Source of the DNA: CAZULF01 sp964621215 | GTDB lineage: Bacteria > Pseudomonadota > Gammaproteobacteria > UBA1113 | Assembly: GCA_964621215.1 (NCBI GenBank) | Contig: CAZULF010000024.1 | Coordinates: 1-24,087, forward strand | DNA length: 24,087 nucleotides | Direction of reading: 5' to 3' | In this document: positions 7,499 to 16,100 of the stretch, piece after piece | How positions within the stretch are numbered: the stretch's first letter is position 1 | Layout of the letters: each line of letters begins with the position of its first letter | Position numbers and translations under genes: made by a program | Notes under the pieces: model-generated | Told to the model about the DNA's origin: nothing | Seen by the model: only the letters and a program-made list of their open reading frames with translations | The model's database searches: none

Positions 7499-9461
7499 TT
7501 TCAACCCCCGTAGCTTGACGGTAAAACCATCTCAATAACGCCGCTGCGCTGATCACACCCAACACGGTGGTTAACCATGACATCGACGCGGGTAAAATCG
7601 CTAAGCTATCTGGACCGGCGAGTAATACAAATGGAATCGCTAACATCACATCCATTAAAGCTGCTCCCGTCACTAAGCCACAGGCGGTTAACGAACCCAC
7701 GCGATCTTCTGCGCCCTTATTTCGTTTTGCGACTAAATGCTGTAGTAAACTGCCGATAAAAATGGCGGTTGAGGTTGCCAGTGGTATATACATGCCAATC
7801 GCTACACCTAATACAGAAAAATGCTTCTCTTTACGCATTAATAAGTGCTGAATAAGGATAAGCACAAAACCTATACCCACACCCAACAAGACCATATTCC
7901 AGGGTAAATCATGCTCAAACACTCCACCAACGACAGCCGCCATCATGGCAGCGGGTGGTGCAGGTAATGCATCGGTAATATTCATGCCGGCATGCGGTAG
8001 CACATCACCGATGCCATACACACTAAAAAGTATTTGCATAATCGGTGGAATAATCGCAGCAGCGATGATCACACCAAATAACAACATGACTTGCTGTTTC
8101 CATGGGGTTGAGCCAACTAAATGTCCGACTTTTAAATCCTGGATATTATCGTTCGCAATACAAGCAATGCTGGTAATCACAGCACCAATTAAAATCGCCA
8201 AGGCTGCGGCGTTTAATTTGGTAGTGTCATCCCATAAAACTTCTGGATGAAATCCTAATAAGGTGCGTATGCCCAAAGTTGCGATCACTAATGATGCGAT
8301 AATCACCGCCGATCCCGGTGTTGCTGTGACACCGACCATTCCCGAAAAATAACCACAGATGGCTGCTGCAATAAATCCAAAAATAAGGATATACGCTAAA
8401 CTAGACCACAACAAATCGATTTGATTAAAGCTATAGGGCAAATCGGATGAAAAAGGAAAGATATAAACAAATATAAAATACAGCGCCATCAAGCAAAACA
8501 ATATCCCGGTTACAACATAATATAAGGGGATATCCTGCTCCGTTCGAATAATATTATATTGTGCTCCAACAGCTGTCTGAAAAGCCAATATGGCATCTCG
8601 CATACTAGCAAGAAAAGGTTTAAGCAAGGTTCCTAACGTCCATGCCCCTGCTGTTAACATTGCACCAATACCGGCATAGCGGATTTGACTACTCCAAATA
8701 TGGGTAGCAATGGCTGTTGGATCGGACGTTGTTTGCTGCCAAAAACTCAAAATAGGTACTAAAGCGCCCCATGCTATCACCGCCCCTAGCAGCAAACTAA
8801 TCCCAATTTCAAATCCGACTAGATAGCCGACCCCAAGCATAGTGGCCGATAAACCAAAGCCAAACCCTACTACTGCTCGACCTGCACTAAACCAGGCTTG
8901 AATAGTCGAGGCAAACAATTTCAATCCCACCTGCGCTAGCTCCATTAGCGCGCCCAAAGCCCCACCCATTAGCATCGGCTTGAGTGAAAAGTCTTTTTGC
9001 GTTCCTGCAATCAATACTTCAGCGATGGCGCGGCCCTCGGGAAATTTTAATACCGGCTCATTCACCAAAATACGTCGTAAAGGTACGGAAAACATCACGC
9101 CTAAAATCCCGCTGGTTACGGCAATGGCGAAATTTTCCCAATAAGAAAAATGTGTCCAATAGTGAATGAGAATCAATGCGGGTACGGTATAGACAATTCC
9201 CCCCGCCACAGCTTCGCCGGCTGAGGCGGCGGTTTGGATTAAATTGTTTTCCAATATATTGGATTTTTTGAAAAACCGTAAAATACCCATGGATAAAATA
9301 GCCGCAGGAATAGACGCAGAAGTCAAAATCCCTATTTTTAGCGCTAGATAGGCATTCGAGGCTGCCAAGATAAGCGTAAGGAATATCGATATTACCACGA
9401 CTTTGATGGTAATTTCTGGCAGCCGGGTTGTTGGCGCAATAAAGCTAGTTGGTTCTGTCAT
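7479..9461 (-). CDS. OPT-family oligopeptide/metal-chelate transporter
   Basis: A 660-residue polytopic inner-membrane protein with about 14-16 hydrophobic segments, matching the bacterial OPT (oligopeptide transporter/YSL) family. Visible family features are the N-terminal LTLILAASNAYLALKIG segment, the EGRAIAEVLIAG block, the long hydrophobic core and a C-terminal MDVMLAIPFVLLAG region. Members import peptides or metal chelates by proton symport; the substrate here is unknown. The frame is open up to 9608, but the extra 49 codons are a translated palindromic repeat. The real start is ATG 9461, preceded by AAGGG at the right spacing. The 3' end overlaps trmB by 20 bp. Confidence 0.92.
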   Translation of the reverse strand: MTEPTSFIAPTTRLPEITIKVVVISIFLTLILAASNAYLALKIGILTSASIPAAILSMGILRFFKKSNILENNLIQTAASAGEAVAGGIVYTVPALILIHYWTHFSYWENFAIAVTSGILGVMFSVPLRRILVNEPVLKFPEGRAIAEVLIAGTQKDFSLKPMLMGGALGALMELAQVGLKLFASTIQAWFSAGRAVVGFGFGLSATMLGVGYLVGFEIGISLLLGAVIAWGALVPILSFWQQTTSDPTAIATHIWSSQIRYAGIGAMLTAGAWTLGTLLKPFLASMRDAILAFQTAVGAQYNIIRTEQDIPLYYVVTGILFCLMALYFIFVYIFPFSSDLPYSFNQIDLLWSSLAYILIFGFIAAAICGYFSGMVGVTATPGSAVIIASLVIATLGIRTLLGFHPEVLWDDTTKLNAAALAILIGAVITSIACIANDNIQDLKVGHLVGSTPWKQQVMLLFGVIIAAAIIPPIMQILFSVYGIGDVLPHAGMNITDALPAPPAAMMAAVVGGVFEHDLPWNMVLLGVGIGFVLILIQHLLMRKEKHFSVLGVAIGMYIPLATSTAIFIGSLLQHLVAKRNKGAEDRVGSLTACGLVTGAALMDVMLAIPFVLLAGPDSLAILPASMSWLTTVLGVISAAALLRWFYRQATGVENAKRII

Positions 9462-9498
9462 AAAGCCCTTAATCCATGTTGACTTCACACCATACTCT

Positions 9499-9574
9499 GT
9501 CGTCCCGCGGCTTGTCCGCGGGATCCAGAACACATCGACACACCATGGATCCCGCGAATAAATCGCGGGACGAC
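9499..9574. repeat. REPIN-like composite palindrome (two inverted CGCGGG hairpins)
   Basis: Two hairpins in opposite orientation flank a short spacer. The left one has stem CCCGCGG/CCGCGGG with loop CTTGT; the right one has stem CCCGCG/CGCGGG with loop AATAAAT. The outer ends form an inverted repeat GTCGTCCCGCG (9499-9509)/CGCGGGACGAC (9564-9574). The inner boundaries are GATCCAG and TGGATC, and the spacer contains CATCGAC. The same architecture recurs at 12850 and 21498, with a single hairpin at 11744. The element lies in the divergent gap between the OPT gene and asmA, upstream of both. Confidence 0.85.
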
Positions 9575-9601
9575 GTAGGGCTTGTGCAAAGCTTAAATAT
9601 T

Positions 9602-9630
9602 TTCGCATTTAGCGAGGTAAGAGATATAAT
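9602..9630 (+). promoter_or_regulatory. Putative asmA promoter
   Basis: TTCGCA (9602-9607, 4/6 match to the -35 consensus) and a perfect TATAAT (9625-9630) are 17 bp apart. Transcription would start near 9637, giving a leader of about 49 nt before the asmA ATG at 9686. This would be the only promoter needed for the asmA-mutY-Rieske gene set. The call rests on sequence match only. Confidence 0.45.
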
Positions 9631-9685
9631 ATCATTTCATCGGCGTAAAACCATCCAATACCTGAAAAGATAAGGCGATCATATC

Positions 9686-11707
9686 ATGTCGAAGACAATA
9701 AAAATTTTAATCGGAGCTGTCGTTACTTTGGCCCTAGGCCTACTTCTAGTTGCCCTACTCCTGCCTCGAATTGCTAACCTGAATCAAGTGAAGGCTTCGT
9801 TGATTCAGCAGGTCTATAAAAATACCGGCCGTACCATGACGATCGATGAGATGCGATGGTCAATTTTACCAAGTATCAGTTTAGAAATTAAAAATGTTAC
9901 GTTAAGTAATCCGGTCGGTTTTCCTAGCACGCCTTTTGCTATGATTCGCAAAGCGGATACCGGTGTTAAATTGCGCCCCCTTTTACAAGGTAACATTGAA
10001 ATCAATACCATTGATCTTGAACAAGTAGAATTGAATTTAATTCGTCGCGCTGACGGAATTACCAATTGGTCGGGATTAACATCAACGTCATCCAATAATA
10101 AGAAAAAACCAAACGCGCCTACTAACAATAGTACGACAAAAAATAAATCGTCTAAATCACATAATTTTTTATTCAAAAATTTTACTGTGGGTGATATTGC
10201 TATAAACGATGTACGCGTGCATTTACAAGATGCTGTTAAGCATAAAAACTGGGATTTTCAATTAGAAAACATAGCCAGTAAAAATATTAATTTTAAAGGC
10301 AAGTCTTTCCCATTTATTGCTGCGTGGAATTACAACAGTAACAAACTCGCTAAACCGCTTGCAGCTAAAGTAGCTGCACAAGTCATTATTGGTCCTGAAC
10401 GCCAATTTACTGTCAATCAAATTCAGGCACAACTTAATGAAATTAAAATGGATGCTCAGTTACAAATAACAGATACTTCTCATAAAGCTTTCCGTACCAG
10501 TATACAAATGTCAGCGACTAATCTGGCAGAATTTGCCAACACACTCGGGCATCCACTTCCTTTCGCCGATAAGAAAGCTTTCTCGCATGTGGCAGCAAAT
10601 ATTAATTTAGTCATGACGGATAAAAATTTTGAAATTAGTCAATTAACCTTATCTGCTGATGGTGCGACACTCAATGCACAAGCTAACATATCGCAATTTG
10701 TGCCGTTACGAGGTGATTTTTTAGTTAATATCGATCATATCGATGTAGGGCACTTTGCATTAGCAACACACGCTTCTACTTCTACTGAAACAGCAACTCC
10801 TGCCGTTGTAGCCACATCCTCCACAACGAGTTTGTTACCCAGCTGGGCACGGCAAGCAGTGATAAAAGGTCAATTTCATATTAATTTTTTGAAGTCAGGC
10901 AAATTACAAGTTCAAAATATTACTATTCCTCTGCAATTAGCGAATGGAGTTATTACGAGTCCACAAACGACTGCCCATCTGTATCAAGGTGACTTAACCG
11001 CCAATGCTACAGCGGATCTCACTCATGCAAACCCAGAGTTTGCGTTAACCACATCGTTAAATCATGTTGATATGAATAATTTTCTATTAAATATGGTAGA
11101 TTTTAATAAATTTGCTGGCACCGGCGCTGCTACAATACAGTTGCATGCCAATGGAGCTAACAAGCAAACCCTACTCTCTTCGTTAACCGGTAAAGGTAAT
11201 TTGCTCGTAGCAAACGGAAGTTACTCGGGGTTTGATATTTTAGGCGCGTTAAATACCGCCTCCGCTTTATTTAGCAAAAAGGCGCCGTTAAATAATAATG
11301 CGTCTGCAGCCACGGCTTTTACACAGATGCAGGCAGATTTTGTCGTAAATAACGGTGTTATTAACAATAATAAGTTAGTGATGAACTCGCCCGTATTAGA
11401 TATTGTCGGTGATGGGACTATTAATTTAATGTCACAAAAATTAAATTATGTCTTGTTCGCCAAAGCCATTGGATCAATTATTCCTCCCATTAATAAATTA
11501 CAAGATGCTATTGGCGGAGCAGTGCCTTTAACGCTAACCGGAACATTAAATAATCCGGTGCTGGCACCTGATATGAAAAAAATTGCCACTGAAGTGACCG
11601 AAGAAAAAATGGGTAAGGTGCTGAATGCTGATGTGAAAGATGTCGGAAAGTCCATCAACAAAGCCACGAAAGATGTGGGGAAAGCGTTGGGTAAGTTGTT
11701 TAAATGA
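9686..11707 (+). CDS. asmA: AsmA-family inner-membrane-anchored periplasmic protein
   Basis: A 673-residue AsmA-like protein. One N-terminal membrane helix (about residues 7-28) is followed by the AsmA domain (NVTLSNPVGFPSTPFAMIRKAD and the VKLRPLLQG/I-E-L repeats), and the C-terminal half carries the second conserved AsmA region (TGAATIQLHANG, LTGKGNLLVANGSYSGFDIL). AsmA proteins are bridge-like, lipid-transfer-type periplasmic proteins that affect outer-membrane composition. A Ser/Thr/Asn/Lys-rich low-complexity stretch at about 130-153 looks like a linker insert. The start ATG 9686 has only a weak AAGG-like ribosome site. asmA before mutY is a common arrangement in gammaproteobacteria. The family is clear; the exact lipid role is unknown. 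Confidence 0.88.
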   Translation: MSKTIKILIGAVVTLALGLLLVALLLPRIANLNQVKASLIQQVYKNTGRTMTIDEMRWSILPSISLEIKNVTLSNPVGFPSTPFAMIRKADTGVKLRPLLQGNIEINTIDLEQVELNLIRRADGITNWSGLTSTSSNNKKKPNAPTNNSTTKNKSSKSHNFLFKNFTVGDIAINDVRVHLQDAVKHKNWDFQLENIASKNINFKGKSFPFIAAWNYNSNKLAKPLAAKVAAQVIIGPERQFTVNQIQAQLNEIKMDAQLQITDTSHKAFRTSIQMSATNLAEFANTLGHPLPFADKKAFSHVAANINLVMTDKNFEISQLTLSADGATLNAQANISQFVPLRGDFLVNIDHIDVGHFALATHASTSTETATPAVVATSSTTSLLPSWARQAVIKGQFHINFLKSGKLQVQNITIPLQLANGVITSPQTTAHLYQGDLTANATADLTHANPEFALTTSLNHVDMNNFLLNMVDFNKFAGTGAATIQLHANGANKQTLLSSLTGKGNLLVANGSYSGFDILGALNTASALFSKKAPLNNNASAATAFTQMQADFVVNNGVINNNKLVMNSPVLDIVGDGTINLMSQKLNYVLFAKAIGSIIPPINKLQDAIGGAVPLTLTGTLNNPVLAPDMKKIATEVTEEKMGKVLNADVKDVGKSINKATKDVGKALGKLFK

Positions 11708-11743
11708 CCTCTTCCGGGGACCCGCAGCTTGTCTCTCTCCCCT

Positions 11744-11774
11744 CGTCGTCCCGCGACTTGTTCGCGGGACGACG
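11744..11774. repeat. Single REP palindrome between asmA and mutY
   Basis: A 12-bp perfect stem CGTCGTCCCGCG/CGCGGGACGACG (11744-11755/11763-11774) closes a 7-nt loop ACTTGTT. It is one half-unit of the composite repeats seen at 9499, 12850 and 21498. A degenerate relative (GGGACCCGCAGCTTGTC) lies just upstream at about 11718-11734, suggesting a decayed neighbouring unit. There is no T-run, so it is not a typical terminator. It lies 25 bp upstream of the mutY start. Confidence 0.85.
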
Positions 11775-11799
11775 TAATTTGAAACAGGGTTTCTAGATC

Positions 11800-12939
11800 A
11801 TGCTAACTCCAAAAACCTTCCAAAAAAAAATTCTCGCTTGGTTCGACCAACATGGGCGTAAAACTTTGCCGTGGCAACAATCCATCACACCCTATCGCGT
11901 GTGGATATCAGAAATCATGTTGCAACAAACACAGGTTAATACTGTCATTCCTTATTTTAATAAATTTATGTCTGCGTTTCCTACTCTGCAAGATTTAGCT
12001 CTGGCTGAGGAAGACGAAGTATTACATTTGTGGACTGGCTTGGGTTATTACACTCGGGCACGTAATTTACATAAAGCTGCAAGATTTATTGTGAGCCAGT
12101 GTAATGGTGCGTTTCCCAGCGATATAATCAGCTTGCAACAATTACCTGGCGTCGGTCGTTCCACTGCGGGTGCCATTCTATCGATCGCATTTAAACAACC
12201 CGCGCCCATACTCGATGGCAATGTCAAACGTGTATTAAGTCGTTATGCTGGAATTGCCGGTTGGCCAGGAGACAAATCGGTTGAGTCGACTTTATGGCAA
12301 TTAGCGTCAGAGTATACTCCGACAGACCGTTGCCATGATTACGCTCAAGCGATGATGGATCTGGGCGCTACACTGTGCACTCGCAGCCGCCCAGCATGTG
12401 ACAAATGTCCTTTACAAAAAACCTGTGTGGGATTTGCCTCTGGCAATCCAACACAATTTCCAGGGAAGAAAACTAAAAAAGCTGTACCGGTTAAAACAGG
12501 CAATTTAATTATATTACAAAATAACACCGGCCATATTTTATTAGAAAAACGTCCTTCCATTGGCATTTGGGGTGGATTATGGTGTTTGCCGGAATGGGAT
12601 GAAGAAATACAATTATCGCAATGGTGCAAACAAAATTTTGGTTTTACTGTCGGCAGTAAAAAAACACTACCCAGTTTCCGTCATACCTTTAGCCATTATC
12701 ATTACGACATTACCCCCATTTGCGTGAAAGTAACTGCATCGAATGATCGTATCAGTGAATCTTCCTCACATTTATGGTTTAATATCAATGAACCGCAAAA
12801 AATTGGCTTAGCTGCGCCGATTAAGAAATTATTGGAGAGTTTCTCTTCTCGTCGTCCCGCGACTTGCTCGCGGGACCCAGAAAGCGTCGAGAAACATGGA
12901 TCCCGCGGACAAGCTGCGGGACGACGAAGTAAGGAATAA
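11800..12939 (+). CDS. mutY: A/G-specific adenine DNA glycosylase MutY with repeat-derived C-terminal tail
   Basis: This 379-residue base-excision repair enzyme removes adenine mispaired with 8-oxoguanine. E38 in the SEIMLQQTQV block and D139 in ILDGNVKR are the catalytic acids; the helix-hairpin-helix is LPGVGRSTAGA (about 115-125); the 4Fe-4S ligands are C193, C200, C203 and C209 (C-X6-C-X2-C-X5-C). A NUDIX-like MutT-homology domain for 8-oxoG recognition runs from about 225 to 345. Residues 351-379 are translated from a REPIN-like repeat (12850-12926), and the stop lies just beyond it, so the native end was probably near residue 350, the E. coli length. The start ATG 11800 follows a REP hairpin and a weak CAGGG site. 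The Rieske gene follows 4 bp downstream. Confidence 0.95.
   Translation: MLTPKTFQKKILAWFDQHGRKTLPWQQSITPYRVWISEIMLQQTQVNTVIPYFNKFMSAFPTLQDLALAEEDEVLHLWTGLGYYTRARNLHKAARFIVSQCNGAFPSDIISLQQLPGVGRSTAGAILSIAFKQPAPILDGNVKRVLSRYAGIAGWPGDKSVESTLWQLASEYTPTDRCHDYAQAMMDLGATLCTRSRPACDKCPLQKTCVGFASGNPTQFPGKKTKKAVPVKTGNLIILQNNTGHILLEKRPSIGIWGGLWCLPEWDEEIQLSQWCKQNFGFTVGSKKTLPSFRHTFSHYHYDITPICVKVTASNDRISESSSHLWFNINEPQKIGLAAPIKKLLESFSSRRPATCSRDPESVEKHGSRGQAAGRRSKE
12850..12926. repeat. REPIN-like composite palindrome inside the 3' end of mutY
   Basis: Left hairpin GTCGTCCCGCG-ACTTGCT-CGCGGGACCCA (12851-12879), a 17-nt spacer containing GTCGA, and right hairpin TGGATCCCGC-GGACAAGCT-GCGGGACGAC (12897-12925). 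The outer ends are inverted copies (CGTCGTCCCGC/GCGGGACGACG). The copy is read in frame as the last residues of MutY and ends 4 bp before the ribosome site (AAGGA, 12931-12935) of the Rieske gene. Confidence 0.87.
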
Positions 12940-12943
12940 AACC

Positions 12944-13255
12944 ATGCCATGGCATAACGTAGCACACACATCTGAACTCGCTCATCACGGCGACCGCAAA
13001 ACCGTGTTTGTCGATGAAGTGAAAATATTATTGATTAATCTCAATGGAAAAATTTACGCTATTGAAGATCTGTGCACCCACGATGGTGGTGATTTAGCGG
13101 GTGGCGAAATTGAAGGCGACGAGATTATTTGCCCTCGCCATGGTGCGCGTTTTTGCATTACTAATGGTGAAGTGCGTACTCCACCTGCATATGAAGATAT
13201 CCAATCATTTCCTACGAAAATTGAGAATAATGTTGTGTGGATAGAAACACTGTAG
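12944..13255 (+). CDS. Rieske-type [2Fe-2S] ferredoxin
   Basis: A 103-residue soluble Rieske protein. The cluster ligands are C44 and H46 in CTHDGG and C63 and H66 in CPRHGARF, giving the CXH-X16-CXXH pattern of NirD- and dioxygenase-ferredoxin-like small Rieske proteins. There is no membrane anchor. I start it at ATG 12944, with AAGGA at 12931-12935; the frame is open upstream to 12896, but that part is repeat sequence overlapping mutY. The redox partner is unknown: no oxygenase or nitrite reductase gene is nearby. In many gammaproteobacteria the gene after mutY is yggX (iron trafficking), so an iron-sulfur protein in this slot is suggestive but not proof of a linked role. It converges with radA across 10 bp. 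Confidence 0.9.
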   Translation: MPWHNVAHTSELAHHGDRKTVFVDEVKILLINLNGKIYAIEDLCTHDGGDLAGGEIEGDEIICPRHGARFCITNGEVRTPPAYEDIQSFPTKIENNVVWIETL

Positions 13256-13265
13256 GACCCTCTCC

Positions 13266-14645
13266 TCAATCCATCCATTCACGCAGCACATTCAACGCTT
13301 CAGATAAATTGGTTACGCCAACCGCATTGACATCCGTTAATTTTTCTTTGGGTAAATTGGCTTTCGGAACGATCGCACGTTTGAATCCATGCTTCATTGC
13401 TTCGCGTAAACGTTCTTGTCCGCTTTGAACGGGACGTACCTCGCCGGCTAAACCTATTTCGCCAAAGACAACTAAATCCAATGGTAAGGGTTTGTTACGC
13501 AAGCTGGAATATACCGCAAATAATAGCGCTAAATCAGCAGCGGTTTCCGTTAAGCGCACGCCACCAACCACATTGATAAACACATCTTGATTGTAGGTGA
13601 TGACTTGTCCGTGACGATGTAATACCGCTAGTAAAATTGCTAATCGATTTTGATCCAAACCGGCAGTTACTCGGCGTGGATTGGGTGCATGCGTGTCATC
13701 GACTAATGCTTGCACTTCGACCAATAGAGGTCGGCTGCCCTCCCATGTAACCATGACAACACTGCCAGCAACCGGTTGATCGTAGCGCGATAAAAATAAA
13801 GCGGAGGGATTGTTGACTAAGCGTAAGCCTTTTTCCGTCATGGCAAACACACCCAGTTCGTTCACTGCGCCGAAGCGATTTTTAATCGCACGAATCACGC
13901 GAAAACGACTATCTTTTTCGCCTTCGAAATATAACACTGCATCCACCATATGTTCCAACACCCGCGGGCCGGCTAAGTTCCCTTCTTTAGTGACATGGCC
14001 GACTAAAAAAATCGCCGTTTGTGATTGTTTAGCAAAGCGTACTAACTGCGCGGCGCTTTCTCGCACTTGTCCAACACCCCCAGGCGCGGATTGCAACATT
14101 TCCGTATAGATTGTTTGAATGGAGTCGATCACCATCACTTGTGGTTTTTCTTTTTGTGCGGTTAAAAGAATTTGTTCGACTTGCGTTTCTGCCAATAAAT
14201 GTAAATGTTGATCAGGTAAGCCTAAACGTTTTGCGCGCATAGTCACTTGTTGCAACGATTCTTCACCTGTGACATATAACGCACGTGTGGTTTGGCTCAT
14301 TTGCGTTAACGTCTGTAATAAGAGTGTGGATTTACCAATTCCAGGGTCACCACCCAACAACACGACCGAACCTGGCACCAAGCCACCACCTAATACGCGA
14401 TCCAATTCAGACAGCGCCGTCGGCATCCGTTCCTGCTCAGCCAACTCGACTTCAGAAATCAACGTCACTTTCCCCGTCACCGCCGCGGCATATCCGGTTA
14501 ATTGTTGATTGCGCATTGAAAAATTCGAACTGATAGCTCTTTCTTCTTGCAACGTATTCCAACTCTCACATTCAGCACATTGCCCGCCCCATTTGGGAAA
14601 TCCAGCACCACAAGCTTGGCAACGATATTGTGTTTTAACTTTCAC
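13266..14645 (-). CDS. radA: DNA repair/recombination protein RadA (Sms)
   Basis: A 459-residue hexameric helicase-like protein that promotes branch migration of recombination intermediates. The N-terminal zinc finger is C9-X2-C12 and C23-X2-C26. The RecA-like ATPase has Walker A GGDPGIGKST (98-107) and the RadA-specific KNRFG motif at 255-259. The C-terminal third is the Lon-protease-like domain (LAILLAVLHRHG ... VVFGEIGLAGEVRPV). The length agrees with E. coli RadA (460). The start is GTG 14645, with AAGGA 9 nt upstream; no ATG fits the conserved N-terminus. It lies 27 bp after the abiEii stop, so it may be read partly from the abiE promoter. Confidence 0.96.
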   Translation of the reverse strand: MKVKTQYRCQACGAGFPKWGGQCAECESWNTLQEERAISSNFSMRNQQLTGYAAAVTGKVTLISEVELAEQERMPTALSELDRVLGGGLVPGSVVLLGGDPGIGKSTLLLQTLTQMSQTTRALYVTGEESLQQVTMRAKRLGLPDQHLHLLAETQVEQILLTAQKEKPQVMVIDSIQTIYTEMLQSAPGGVGQVRESAAQLVRFAKQSQTAIFLVGHVTKEGNLAGPRVLEHMVDAVLYFEGEKDSRFRVIRAIKNRFGAVNELGVFAMTEKGLRLVNNPSALFLSRYDQPVAGSVVMVTWEGSRPLLVEVQALVDDTHAPNPRRVTAGLDQNRLAILLAVLHRHGQVITYNQDVFINVVGGVRLTETAADLALLFAVYSSLRNKPLPLDLVVFGEIGLAGEVRPVQSGQERLREAMKHGFKRAIVPKANLPKEKLTDVNAVGVTNLSEALNVLREWMD

Positions 14646-14672
14646 GGTTTGGGATCCTTCTAAAAAATAATT

Positions 14673-15563
14673 TTATGTGACTACTTTCTTTGTTTCATCA
14701 AGCAACTCTTGAATTTCACTAAAAAGAAACTCTTTAAAACTCTCATTTTTAAACGTACGCTCTTGCACATCCATAGGAATAAAGCGTGATATTTCATTAA
14801 AAAATGCTGCGCCCATAATAATTTCTCTTAATTGTGTCATCATTTGGTTTAGCTTTACGATGTAATTTTCAATATGGTAATCTTTAATTTTAGCCTGAAT
14901 ATAATCTGAATTAATTTTTGCCCCGCGTTGTTTTAGCCAGCGCAGATCCCAAATATCTCTATGTCTCACATACCTCTGACAATTCACTAATGCAATGAGC
15001 TTATCCGCCATTATCTCATCCAACGTCTCCGTCATAATTAACATATCTCTATACCCATCGGGAATGAAATCATAATTAGTGAGAATAGCTCGGGGCACTC
15101 TTGAGTAGGCAGGAATATTGCCTACTTCAATTTTAATTTTTTGGTGTGGTAAATCTTTTCGTGCTGGCGCCGTTACTATACTCACTTGCCATTTATCAAT
15201 TTTAATATCACGATATGTTGGCTCATCCATCATATCTTTAGGTTCTTTCACGGTAACGGCCAAACCATATCTATTACCAATATTAGTTTCAATACAATGT
15301 TTCATATCCATTAACATGGTGGTTGAAAAATCATTACCCCCCACAAAATCTAAATCTTCACTAAATCGTTGCGCGCCATAACATAAACGCAATGCTGTTC
15401 CGCCTTGAAATGTTAATTGTTTTAGTAAACCTTCCTTGTCTAAGGCAAAAAGAATATCGTAATGTAATAATTCTTTTTCTATCACTGGTCGCATATGGTG
15501 TTGCCCTTCAACTCGTAAAGCGCGTTCAACTAATGCTGAAAAATTTTCTGGACTATTCGTCAT
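14673..15563 (-). CDS. abiEii: AbiEii-family nucleotidyltransferase toxin
   Basis: A protein of about 296 residues of the AbiEii/AbiGii family, the toxin of the AbiE abortive-infection type IV toxin-antitoxin system. The nucleotidyltransferase signature is GGTALRLCYG followed by RFSEDLDF (about residues 54-73), with the paired acidic residues D-X-D. Downstream, the ADKLIALVNCQRYVRHRDIWDLRW block is the conserved lysine/aspartate motif. Related enzymes act on tRNA with nucleotide substrates; the substrate of this one is unknown. I prefer ATG 15563, 9 nt after a GAGG, over ATG 15572, which directly abuts it. Either way the start overlaps the abiEi stop (15553-15555), indicating translational coupling. 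All catalytic motifs look intact. Confidence 0.92.
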   Translation of the reverse strand: MTNSPENFSALVERALRVEGQHHMRPVIEKELLHYDILFALDKEGLLKQLTFQGGTALRLCYGAQRFSEDLDFVGGNDFSTTMLMDMKHCIETNIGNRYGLAVTVKEPKDMMDEPTYRDIKIDKWQVSIVTAPARKDLPHQKIKIEVGNIPAYSRVPRAILTNYDFIPDGYRDMLIMTETLDEIMADKLIALVNCQRYVRHRDIWDLRWLKQRGAKINSDYIQAKIKDYHIENYIVKLNQMMTQLREIIMGAAFFNEISRFIPMDVQERTFKNESFKEFLFSEIQELLDETKKVVT

Positions 15564-16089
15564 AAAGTTCATCCTCGTTCACCAGCTGTATATTGCGTCC
15601 TACTCGCTTTAAATCGCGCCAGGCAGTTTGTTTCTTTGCAATTCTCAAAGGACGACCTTCCATTAATATTGTATTTTCCAGAATATCCTCTACTGTACGC
15701 TTAGTATGTGTAAACTCAATGGTTCCATAAAGGGTTTTATATACGCCTTTCCTACCTGTGGTCATGACCGTCAGTCGATCCATTGGAATTTGAGAAATGA
15801 CTCCGTATTCCGAGAGCATTGATTCCAGGCTAATATAATTGTAGTGTCCTCGACGTAGCAATTTGGCAATACGCTCAACTGTGAAACTATCAAAACTCGC
15901 TGCATGGGGATTAACATAAATTTCTCGACATGCGCGCTGTAAAATTCCGTCTTTAACCAACCGATTGAGCATATAATAATTTTTGACATTATCGATACCG
16001 AAGAGCTTCGTGAGATCCGAGGTCAAAAAGACATATCTGCCCTGTTTATCCCAATCGCTCATCGCTTGAATAATTTTCAATAATTTCAT
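15553..16089 (-). CDS. abiEi: AbiEi-family antitoxin and transcriptional repressor
   Basis: A 178-residue antitoxin of the AbiEi family. An N-terminal winged-helix region (about 1-85, including YYMLNRLVKDGILQR and a REIYVNPHA wing) is followed by the C-terminal antitoxin domain (NYISLESMLSEYGVISQIP, VMTTGRKGVYKTLYGTIEFTHTK). Characterised AbiEi proteins neutralise AbiEii without direct binding and repress the operon by binding inverted repeats in the promoter. A matching inverted repeat lies just upstream (16101-16144). The start ATG 16089 has only a weak GAG-type ribosome site. The 3' end overlaps abiEii by 11-20 bp depending on the abiEii start. The family is clear; function is inferred. 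Confidence 0.91.
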   Translation of the reverse strand: MKLLKIIQAMSDWDKQGRYVFLTSDLTKLFGIDNVKNYYMLNRLVKDGILQRACREIYVNPHAASFDSFTVERIAKLLRRGHYNYISLESMLSEYGVISQIPMDRLTVMTTGRKGVYKTLYGTIEFTHTKRTVEDILENTILMEGRPLRIAKKQTAWRDLKRVGRNIQLVNEDELYDE

Positions 16090-16100
16090 TTCAGCTCTTT

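Noticed and set aside
8984..9169. Plus-strand frames inside the OPT, radA and carB genes
   Set aside because: They are antisense to long conserved coding sequences, without ribosome sites or recognisable domains.
9462..9608. N-terminal extension of the OPT transporter (49 codons)
   Set aside because: The extension is a translation of the palindromic repeat at 9499-9574, and no ribosome site precedes it; ATG 9461 has a good AAGGG site and matches the family N-terminus.
11744..11774. Intrinsic terminator between asmA and mutY
   Set aside because: The stem is strong but no T-run follows on either strand, and the same unit recurs at unrelated loci, so it is better explained as a dispersed repeat.
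12896..12943. Upstream extension of the Rieske protein
   Set aside because: It is repeat sequence overlapping mutY; ATG 12944 has its own AAGGA site.
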